From Chloroflexota bacterium (GTDB lineage Bacteria; Chloroflexota; Anaerolineae; Promineifilales; Promineifilaceae), in contig CP070688.1 in assembly GCA_020353135.1 (NCBI GenBank), positions 2,789,566 to 2,795,710 of the forward strand: a stretch of 6,145 nucleotides of DNA, given 5' to 3'. Positions 1 to 5,421 of the stretch are shown piece by piece. Position numbers and translations under genes: made by a program. Under the pieces are notes generated by a model. The model made no database searches, was not told the origin of the DNA, and saw nothing but the letters and a program-made list of their open reading frames with translations. Numbering within the stretch: the stretch's first letter is position 1; the number at the start of each line of letters is the position of its first letter.

Positions 1-1029
1 AGGAGCTTACCGGCGCCAACATTTCCTGATTTCAGCGTCCTTCCAGATGTGGCGCTGGGTTCCCTTTCGGTGGCTATTGTGGCTCTCGTCCAGGGCGCCG
101 GTATCAGCACGGCTTACCCCAATCCTGACAAAACCAAGTCCTCGCAATCGCGCGACTTCATCGGCGAGGGTCTGGGCAACCTGGCGGGATCCTTCTTCCA
201 ATCGATGGCTACCGGCGGTTCGCTTTCCCGGTCGGGCATCAGCGTCAGCGGCGGCGCCGGCTCTCGCTGGGGCGGTATCATGGCTGCCTTGTGGTTGGCG
301 CTGATCGTGGTCTTGTTCGGCCCCTTGGCCGAATTGGTGCCCATGGCCGTCATTGCCGGCCTGCTCTTCGTCATCGGGGCCGAGCTGATTATGGCTCGGA
401 TTCCCAGCTTCGTACTGGTTCACCGCACATCCCTGGGCGCGGCCGCGGCCCTCTGGCTGACTTTCCTGTCGGCGCTCTTCATACCCTTGCAGTGGACAAT
501 ATTCTTGGGCGCCGGCCTGTCGCTGCTGCTGTACATCTGGGCCGCATCCCAGCGGGTCGAGGCTCACGAGATTACCAAGCGCGCCGAAGATGGCCGCTAC
601 GAGTCCCATGACATTCCTGAAAGTTACCCGTCTGGCAAGGCGACGATCATCTCCCTGGGCGGCATCGACTTCTTCGCCGAAGTTCCGATCCTGGACGAGG
701 CGCTGCCCGATGCGCTGAAAGCCGAGAAGGCGGTCGTCATCCTGCGCCTGCGCGGCACCGAGCACATCGGCAGCACGGCCGTCAGATGGCTGGAGCGCTA
801 CAGCGCCGACCTAAGCGAGGGCGGCAACCTGCTGATGCTGGCCGGTGTGCAGCCGAGTTTGATGGAAGAGTTGCAAAAGGCAGGCGTGATGGACGCCATC
901 GGACGGGAAAACGTCTTCGAGGCCCAGGTAGGCCTGGGCGCGGCCGAAGATGCTGCCCTGGAGGCGGCCGAGAAATGGTTGGCAAAGCCCCATCCCAAAC
1001 CTGAGCCTGAGCAAGAAAAGAGTGATTAG
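1..1029 (+). CDS. SulP family anion transporter, C-terminal part with STAS domain (5' end outside window)
   Basis: The frame is open from the first base and ends at TAG 1027-1029, giving 342 visible residues; the start lies upstream. SulP proteins are inner-membrane carriers or channels for sulfate, bicarbonate and other anions. Visible are the late membrane helices: a helix ending in VQGAGISTAYPNPD, the conserved loop GGSLSRSG followed by SGGAGSRWGG, a hydrophobic pair near fragment residues 90-130, and a hairpin near 145-180. A cytoplasmic STAS domain follows from about residue 212. Its regulatory loop reads GTEHIGSTAV, so the Asp-Ser pair usual for a phosphorylatable STAS is Gly-Ser (G257, S258). 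The tail is Pro/Lys/Glu rich (KPHPKPEPEQEKSD). It matches the complete transporter at 1193-2911 motif by motif (NPD, SRDF, GGSL, GST), so the two are paralogues. The GTG at 49 is an internal codon, not the start. The substrate cannot be told from this fragment. Confidence 0.9.
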   Translation, partial: RSLPAPTFPDFSVLPDVALGSLSVAIVALVQGAGISTAYPNPDKTKSSQSRDFIGEGLGNLAGSFFQSMATGGSLSRSGISVSGGAGSRWGGIMAALWLALIVVLFGPLAELVPMAVIAGLLFVIGAELIMARIPSFVLVHRTSLGAAAALWLTFLSALFIPLQWTIFLGAGLSLLLYIWAASQRVEAHEITKRAEDGRYESHDIPESYPSGKATIISLGGIDFFAEVPILDEALPDALKAEKAVVILRLRGTEHIGSTAVRWLERYSADLSEGGNLLMLAGVQPSLMEELQKAGVMDAIGRENVFEAQVGLGAAEDAALEAAEKWLAKPHPKPEPEQEKSD

Positions 1030-1039
1030 GGGGCAGGTG

Positions 1040-1185
1040 GTGCCCTTGCTCAGACGCCTGACGCACCTGGCCCTAATTCTTCTCGCCGGCTGATACTGGC
1101 CGCTCACTTCGGCGTCAAGGTGATTGCGATAACAATCGCCTTGGGGATCACCGGCTTTGCCATCGCGCTGGCGGAAATGAAGTGA
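1040..1185 (+). pseudogene. possible broken small hydrophobic protein gene between the two SulP genes
   Basis: Two overlapping short frames look protein-like. The first starts at GTG 1040, six bases after an AGGGGG box at 1028-1033, and reads MPLLRRLTHLALILLAG before TGA 1091-1093. The second lies in the frame of the upstream SulP gene and is open without a stop from just after its TAG until TGA 1183-1185. Its later part reads LAAHFGVKVIAITIALG and then ITGFAIALAEMK, a good membrane helix. Joining them near 1085-1095 by a one-base shift would give a membrane protein of about 45 residues ending seven bases before the next start. Alternatively only a 21-residue peptide from GTG 1120 is made, or the region is non-coding spacer. 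I recognise no family. The hydrophobic pattern and the tight spacing to the next gene are visible; the existence of a gene is inference. Confidence 0.25.
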
Positions 1186-1192
1186 TGACATC

Positions 1193-2911
1193 ATGAGCTT
1201 CCTTGACTTCAAAACCAGAAATATGCCGGCCGATTTGACCTCGGGCGCAGTTTCGGCGCTGATTGCCATCCCCGATGCTATCGCCTCGGCATTGCTGGCC
1301 GGCGTCAACCCGACTTACGCTTTTGACGCCCTCATGACGGGAACGCCAATCGGTTCGCTGCTCAGTAGTTCCCACTTTATGAGCATTGGCCTGACCAGCG
1401 CCATGATGCTGGCCGTGGCCGATGCCCTGGTTGGCTTTGACGAATCGGAGTTTCTTACAGCATTGTTCACCTTGACCGTGCTGGTGGGCGTTTTCCAGTT
1501 GATCCTGGGCTTGCTCAAACTGGGTAAGTTCACAAGCTTCATCTCCAACACGGTTATGGTCGGCTTCCTGACCGGCGTCGCGGTCCTGGTGATCCTTGGC
1601 CAATTGGGCGATCTGACTGGTTACGAGAGCGAAGTTAGCAGCACGATCGGCTCGGCCGTCGACACGTTGCTTCATCCAGGCGAGTGGGATTTGCCATCCC
1701 TTGTTATTGGCCTGGTGACGGTCGCCTTGATACTGTTACTGAGTCGCACGCGTTTGAAGAACTTCTCTGTGGCCCTGGCCATGGTCATTGGCACGGCGGC
1801 CGTCCTCGTCCTCAGCCTGGACTCGGTAGCCCAGGTAGGCGATACGACGCCGGTCAGCGGGTCGTTTCCCACGCCCGTCTTGCCTGACCTATCGCTCGTA
1901 ACCGAATTGGCCCTTTCGGCCGTGGCCATCGGTTTGATTGGCCTGATCCAGGCCTCTGGCGTGAGCCAGAGCATTCCCAATCCTGATGGCGAGTATCCGG
2001 ACGCCTCAAGGGACTTTTCCGCGCAGGGCATCGCCAATGTGGTGGCCGGCGCTTTCCAGGGTCTGCCATTGGGTGGTTCATTAGGCGGGACTGGGCTGGT
2101 CATAAGTACCGGCGCCCGCTCGCGCTGGGCCAATGTCTTCCTGGGCCTGTTTGTGGCCGTTTTTGTATTGCTTTTCGCTTTGCTAGTCGACCTGGTGGCC
2201 ATGCCTACTATCGCCGCGATACTGATCGTCGTCGGTATCCAGATCATCGACAGGGAGGAGGTCGCCGACGTTTGGCAAATTCAAAGCTCTAAACGGGCGA
2301 TCATGGTCGTGACATTCATAGCAACATTGACCTTGCCCATCCAGCAAGCTGTCATAATCGGCGTCTTCCTGTCCTTCATCGACTACGTCTATAGCTCTTC
2401 ACGAGATGTGCAGCTGTTCGTCCTGAGGCATACTGAAGCGGGAACTTTCGTGGAAGAACCGGCACCGGCCGAATTATCAGATGACAGCGTGACCATCGTC
2501 TTCGCCCGCGGCAGCACCTACTTCGCCGCCGCGCGAACTATTCAGGAGTTGTTGCCGTCAGCCAAAGAGGCCCGGCGGGCTGTGGTCATCGGCCGCATCC
2601 GGGGCACCACCCAGGTCGGCAGCACCATGGTCACCGTCCTGGAACGGTATGCACGGGAGCTGCGCGCCAATGGCGGCCGGTTGATGTTATCTGGCGTGCA
2701 CGAGAACGTGAAAGAGCAGCTGCTACGCACCGAAACGACCGACGACATTCCCGAGGATGCTATTTTCATGGCCACGGAAAACGTGGGCGAATCGACAAGA
2801 GCGGCCGTGAGCGCGGCCAAGGCCTGGATAGCCCAACAGGCGTCCGATGCCACAGTAGATTCGGAAAAAGCCGATCGCGACCAATCAGGAGATTCCGCTA
2901 GAGAAGTATGA
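1193..2911 (+). CDS. SulP family anion transporter with STAS domain, complete
   Basis: A 572-residue protein, normal length for a SulP transporter of the inner membrane. Residues from about 12 to 400 form the transmembrane domain. TM1 carries AIPDAIASALLAGVNPTYAF, matching the family pattern IPQAMAYALLAG-PP-YGLY, with Asp28 where Gln is usual. TM3 has SSSHFMSIGLTSAMML, the anion-site region that usually reads SVGPTAA. A later loop gives IPNPDGEYPDASRDF and GGSLGGTG. The cytoplasmic STAS domain runs from about 430 to 550, with loop GTTQVGSTMVTVLERYAREL, where G476-S477-T478 replaces the usual Asp-Ser. The tail is charged. ATG 1193 is chosen because the membrane domain begins right after it and an in-frame TGA lies at 1178-1180; its Shine-Dalgarno is weak, so translation may be coupled to a short frame ending at 1185. 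The substrate (sulfate, bicarbonate or other anion) is not determined. Confidence 0.92.
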   Translation: MSFLDFKTRNMPADLTSGAVSALIAIPDAIASALLAGVNPTYAFDALMTGTPIGSLLSSSHFMSIGLTSAMMLAVADALVGFDESEFLTALFTLTVLVGVFQLILGLLKLGKFTSFISNTVMVGFLTGVAVLVILGQLGDLTGYESEVSSTIGSAVDTLLHPGEWDLPSLVIGLVTVALILLLSRTRLKNFSVALAMVIGTAAVLVLSLDSVAQVGDTTPVSGSFPTPVLPDLSLVTELALSAVAIGLIGLIQASGVSQSIPNPDGEYPDASRDFSAQGIANVVAGAFQGLPLGGSLGGTGLVISTGARSRWANVFLGLFVAVFVLLFALLVDLVAMPTIAAILIVVGIQIIDREEVADVWQIQSSKRAIMVVTFIATLTLPIQQAVIIGVFLSFIDYVYSSSRDVQLFVLRHTEAGTFVEEPAPAELSDDSVTIVFARGSTYFAAARTIQELLPSAKEARRAVVIGRIRGTTQVGSTMVTVLERYARELRANGGRLMLSGVHENVKEQLLRTETTDDIPEDAIFMATENVGESTRAAVSAAKAWIAQQASDATVDSEKADRDQSGDSAREV

Positions 2912-3162
2912 GGCGCGGTATGTTGATATCAGAGAATCACAATTGGGATTAGACAGGCAGACAACCCTTCTCAGGACACTTATCGAATTTGATGAACAAC
3001 TGCAGGACGAGGGTATAATCCTGTGGTCGGTGGCGTTGAACGAAGAACCCTTGCACGTGGTCCGGCGCAGCCCATTCGGGGCAGCGTTGGGGCCGCGACC
3101 TCATGTTCGTCAACCTGGAGCAGGCAGTACAGGCTTACGGCGATCGACATCATGTACGATAG
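2859..3162 (+). pseudogene. frameshifted C-terminal remnant of a third STAS (SulP-type) domain
   Basis: Two frames read in succession give a STAS-like end. Frame one (open from 2859 after TAG 2856-2858) gives LRTLIEFDEQLQDEGIILW, then SVALNEEPLHVVRRSPFGAALG up to about 3092. Skipping one base at about 3093 moves to the next frame, GRDLMFVNLEQAVQAYGDR, ending at TAG 3160-3162. The joined text fits the last helix-strand-helix part of SulP STAS domains (a helix, then a strand of type ITLWLAALN, then a segment of type LGRERMFFNLEQAVEAY). No membrane domain and no upstream STAS strands are present, and the first residues (near 2859-2940) do not look like STAS. The 5' part overlaps the end of the complete transporter and the 3' end overlaps the methyltransferase start by 11 bases. 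The frameshift sits in a G/C-rich run, so a sequencing error is possible. The family link is from motif memory, not a search. Confidence 0.55.
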
Positions 3163-4303
3163 AAGTATCCTCGACACGATAGAATATCATCACTCTTTGC
3201 TTACGGACGAAGCGCGCATGCGGAGTTACTTGCGGGCGATCTTCAGGACCGTCAAGCCGGGCGACGTGGTGCTCGACATCGGCAGCGGAACCGGGATCCT
3301 GGCTTACTTCTCCTGCATGGCCGGCGCCAGACAGGTATACGCCGTCGAGCAAGACCCGGTCGTCGAATTAGCCAAGGCTATCCGCGATCACAATGGCTTT
3401 CAGGACCGGGTCATCTTCCTGAATGAGTGGTCCGACGAAGTAGAACTGCCAGAGCCGGTCGACGTCGTCGTGACCGAGACCATCGGAAACATCGGTTTTG
3501 AGGAAGGGATTTTGGGCTGGCTCGTCGACGCTAAAGAGCGTTTGCTGGCGGAAAACGGCCGGATCATCCCGAAATCCGTCGAGTTGGTGCTGGCCCCAGT
3601 AGAAATCCCAGACGCCTTCGGCTTGCTCAATGACTGGACCAAGCAGCGCTTTACACTTGACTTAGCTCCGGCAAGAAATCTAGTGACCAACAACCTGGTG
3701 TGGATTAGTCTACAGCCCAATATGCTGATGGGTCAGCCGGACACAGCGATCCTGGTGGAGACGTCCGGAGTTACAAGCTCAGATATCGATGGCGTTTGTC
3801 GTTTTGTCGCCAACCGGGATGGCGTCGTCAGCGGGATTGGCTGCTGGTTCAAGGCGGAGCTGGTGCCAGGCATAACGATATCGAACGAGCCGACTCAAAA
3901 AGGGTCCAGCTGGACCCAGATTCTCTTGCCCCTGGGTCGGCCGCTCCCGGTGTCGGCCGGCGATGAATTGCACGTCTGGCTACAGTCTAGCGCCAATGGC
4001 GCTCATTGGCAGTGGGGGGCCGGCAATGGCTACCAGGCGATTGAGAAGAATGGCCAGTCAACCTTATCCGGTCGGCTAGGGGGCGCTGCCAGCCAGAGCG
4101 AGTTGGAGGATACGCCTGCTCGTAACGCGGACGGGGTCGTCGACCTGTTCATTCTTCAAATGATGGACGGCTCGACCACGGTGAGGGAAATGGCCAGGCG
4201 CACGGCCGATCGATTCCCGTTGAGGTTCGGCAGCCTCGAACAGGCGCTGGAGCATGTTCAGTTGGTCTCCTACACGTATGGTAGGGGCAAGGCAGGTGGA
4301 TAG
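3152..4303 (+). CDS. PRMT-like SAM-dependent arginine methyltransferase with PqqD-like C-terminal segment
   Basis: A 383-residue protein from ATG 3152. A class I SAM-binding Rossmann core carries motif I VVLDIGSGTG (about residues 39-48), the acidic residue E66 in YAVEQD, and then VDVVVTETIGNIGFEEGIL. This aligns without gaps to the PRMT double-E loop (SEWMGYCLFYESML in PRMT1), keeping both glutamates as E109 and E118; in PRMTs these hold the substrate guanidinium. A beta-barrel-like region follows; the THW loop equivalent reads SSWTQ (252-256), so Trp is kept and His is not. Residues about 325-378 (VVDLFILQMMDGSTTVREMA) resemble PqqD-like or winged-helix peptide-recognition domains. The predicted reaction is methylation of arginine in a protein or peptide; it could have another acceptor. 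The Shine-Dalgarno is weak. An upstream GTG at 3023 would add 43 unconvincing residues overlapping the STAS remnant, so it is not used. Confidence 0.8.
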   Translation: MYDRSILDTIEYHHSLLTDEARMRSYLRAIFRTVKPGDVVLDIGSGTGILAYFSCMAGARQVYAVEQDPVVELAKAIRDHNGFQDRVIFLNEWSDEVELPEPVDVVVTETIGNIGFEEGILGWLVDAKERLLAENGRIIPKSVELVLAPVEIPDAFGLLNDWTKQRFTLDLAPARNLVTNNLVWISLQPNMLMGQPDTAILVETSGVTSSDIDGVCRFVANRDGVVSGIGCWFKAELVPGITISNEPTQKGSSWTQILLPLGRPLPVSAGDELHVWLQSSANGAHWQWGAGNGYQAIEKNGQSTLSGRLGGAASQSELEDTPARNADGVVDLFILQMMDGSTTVREMARRTADRFPLRFGSLEQALEHVQLVSYTYGRGKAGG

Positions 4304-4351
4304 ATACACGATTCCGCGAGACCAGGTGGTGGTCCATCTGCCTTGCCCCTA
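4282..4351 (+). terminator. long hairpin across the methyltransferase stop, possible terminator
   Basis: Arms at 4282-4300 and 4333-4351 are complementary over 19 positions, with a single G·U pair (4296 with 4337) in RNA. The 32-base loop contains a small 5-bp inverted repeat (4320-4324 with 4330-4334) that would compete with the main stem. The left arm encodes the last residues of the methyltransferase (GRGKAGG). The following bases contain only a short T-rich stretch near 4355-4358, so it is not a textbook intrinsic terminator. It could instead protect the mRNA 3' end or attenuate transcription. The structure is seen directly; the role is inference. Confidence 0.6.
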
Positions 4352-4370
4352 TACTTTATCGGACGATAAT
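4343..4370 (+). promoter_or_regulatory. candidate promoter for the SHOCT gene pair
   Basis: GATAAT at 4365-4370 resembles a -10 box and TTGCCC at 4343-4348 a weak -35 box, with a 16-base spacer. Transcription would begin near 4377, just before the Shine-Dalgarno at 4379-4383. The -35 box lies inside the right arm of the preceding hairpin. The match is modest, so this is only a candidate. Confidence 0.3.
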
Positions 4371-4390
4371 AGAAAGATGGAGGTGTTACG

Positions 4391-4801
4391 ATGATGAGAG
4401 GTGGCGGCATGGGCAGGCGGCGCATGAGGATGCATCGCCGGATGGCGATGCGGAGGCGACGTCGACGCCGAAGAAGGCGGATATTATTGGTTGGTGGTCT
4501 GGTCGCCTTTGGCGCGTATAAGATGAGCAAAAGAGACGCCCAAAGAGTTGAGGAACACACAGGCAAAGCTCCCGAAGATATGACCGACGAAGAACTCGAA
4601 AGAGCGATGGACGAACTCAACATCGAAAAGCAGTATCGCGATGACAGCGACCAGGAGTATGTTGAGGACGCCCCGGCCCAAGAGGAAACAGGCGAACCGT
4701 CGTACCTTGACGAGTTAGAGCGACTGTCCCAACTCAAGGATGAAGGCGTTATCACCGATGAAGAGTTCGCCGAGAAGAAGAAACAACTCTTGGGACTGTA
4801 G
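4391..4801 (+). CDS. small arginine-rich membrane protein with C-terminal SHOCT domain
   Basis: A 136-residue protein. The N-terminus is strongly basic: an RGG tripeptide (R3-G5), then GRRRMRMHRRMAM, then ten arginines in a row at residues 21-30. One membrane helix follows (ILLVGGLVAFGAYKM, about 31-45), then an acidic hydrophilic region (EDMTDEELERAMDEL) and a SHOCT domain at 105-136 (YLDELERL, LKDEGVITDEEF, KKKQLLGL). SHOCT is a short C-terminal helical domain thought to mediate oligomerisation. By the positive-inside rule the arginine block should face the cytoplasm with the SHOCT tail outside, unless the segment is not membrane-spanning. The arginine run uses all six Arg codons. ATG 4391 follows GGAGG (4379-4383) at seven bases; ATG 4394 is a possible alternative. 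The next gene starts 42 bases on and also ends in SHOCT. The precise function is unknown. Confidence 0.85.
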   Translation: MMRGGGMGRRRMRMHRRMAMRRRRRRRRRRILLVGGLVAFGAYKMSKRDAQRVEEHTGKAPEDMTDEELERAMDELNIEKQYRDDSDQEYVEDAPAQEETGEPSYLDELERLSQLKDEGVITDEEFAEKKKQLLGL

Positions 4802-4843
4802 CAGATTCACCTGTTCATGATCAAAAACTTAGGAGGATAGATC

Positions 4844-5311
4844 ATGTTGCTATTTGGATGTTTGTTAGCTTTTGGCGCGGCTGTCGCGCCCCGCCTGATA
4901 TTGATTCTGGCCTGGCTCTTCGGCCGCAGATGGGACGCCGTCTGGGACGGCAATTTCATCTTGCCTTTGTTGGGGATCATCTTCTTGCCCTACACGACCA
5001 TCATGTACCTTCTGGTCTGGAGCCCGACCGGCCTCTCTGGCTTCGATTGGGTCTGGCTGGCCCTGGGCGTCATGCTGGATATCATGAAGTGGGGCCAGAT
5101 AGCCCGCAATCGCGAGGGAATCCCAGGCCAGGAGTCCAGCGCACAACCGGCCACGCAACCGGCGGCCGCTGCGCCGGCCGTGGCAGCTCAACCGGCGGCC
5201 AAAGCAGCGCCCGCCCAGAGCGAGCTAGATAAACTGGCCGAGCTTCGGGACGAGGGCGTCCTTACCGAAGAAGAGTACCAGGCCAAGAAGGCACAGCTAG
5301 AGGACCAATAG
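4844..5311 (+). CDS. multi-helix membrane protein with Ala/Pro linker and C-terminal SHOCT domain
   Basis: A 155-residue protein. Hydrophobic segments at about 1-24, 38-58 and 68-86 suggest two or three membrane helices, with a WxxxWDGNFILPLLG motif between the first two. An Ala/Pro/Gln-rich linker (about 104-125, repeated AQPA and QPAA units) leads to a SHOCT domain at 126-155 (LDKLAELRDEGVLTEEEY, KKAQLEDQ). The tail is clearly related to that of the preceding gene, so the two proteins may interact or share a partner through it. AGGAGG at 4831-4836 lies seven bases before ATG 4844, a strong start. The 42-base gap and shared strand suggest one operon with 4391-4801, closed by the terminator at 5378-5408. 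The function is unknown; the first segment could be read as a signal-anchor. Confidence 0.85.
   Translation: MLLFGCLLAFGAAVAPRLILILAWLFGRRWDAVWDGNFILPLLGIIFLPYTTIMYLLVWSPTGLSGFDWVWLALGVMLDIMKWGQIARNREGIPGQESSAQPATQPAAAAPAVAAQPAAKAAPAQSELDKLAELRDEGVLTEEEYQAKKAQLEDQ
5156..5200 (+). repeat. 12-bp direct repeat in the Ala/Pro linker
   Basis: CAACCGGCGGCC occurs exactly at 5156-5167 and 5189-5200, and a shorter CAACCGG at 5144-5150. The copies lie in the linker coding sequence. The 33-base period keeps frame, so it is likely to have expanded by small duplications. Confidence 0.7.
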
Positions 5312-5347
5312 CGGTATTAGCTGAGATTCCTGGCTTGATTTCTAAAT

Positions 5348-5371
5348 CGATCGGTTCTCTCCAACCGATTG
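5348..5371 (+). other. short hairpin upstream of the terminator
   Basis: ATCGGTT at 5350-5356 pairs with AACCGAT at 5363-5369 across a six-base loop; one further G·U and one C-G pair extend the stem. It sits in the 3' untranslated part of the SHOCT operon just before the terminator. It may stabilise the transcript end; no T tract follows it. Confidence 0.5.
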
Positions 5372-5377
5372 TCACGC

Positions 5378-5408
5378 AAGAGGCCCGTCTACCAAGGCGG
5401 GCCTTTTT
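5378..5408 (+). terminator. intrinsic terminator of the SHOCT operon
   Basis: The stem pairs 5378-5387 with 5398-5407 (core AGGCCCG with CGGGCCT, then a G·U and two A-U pairs), with a ten-base loop. The T tract at 5404-5408 partly forms the stem base. It lies 66 bases after the stop of the second SHOCT gene and just before the convergent gene's stop at 5422. Read on the minus strand, the stem is not followed by a good T tract, so it serves mainly the plus strand. Confidence 0.85.
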
Positions 5409-5421
5409 CTATGGACCACGC

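Noticed and set aside
7..765. Long minus-strand open frame (252 codons) opposite the first SulP gene
   Set aside because: Its translation is rich in Gln, Arg, Gly and Asp without domains or hydrophobic pattern, while the plus strand encodes a clear transporter; it is a high-GC antisense shadow. The same applies to 1148-1675 and 1672-2247 on the minus strand.
2908..2952. ATGA overlap at the end of the second SulP gene as the start of a new gene
   Set aside because: The frame from ATG 2908 encodes only about 14 residues before TAG, with no Shine-Dalgarno or recognisable content.
3014..3019. Perfect TATAAT box as a promoter for the methyltransferase
   Set aside because: It falls inside the STAS-like reading frame (codons for Gly-Ile-Ile), and the nearest -35-like sequence (TTGATG at 2989-2994) gives a 19-base spacer. 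It could be real but cannot be separated from chance.
3023..3151. GTG-started N-terminal extension of the methyltransferase (43 codons)
   Set aside because: The extra residues are Arg/Gly/Ser-rich and unlike any PRMT N-terminus, and they overlap the STAS remnant in another frame. The methyltransferase homology begins close to ATG 3152.
5144..5200. Repeats in the Ala/Pro linker as a CRISPR or regulatory array
   Set aside because: Only two full copies exist, they are in frame within a coding linker, and there are no spacers of regular length.
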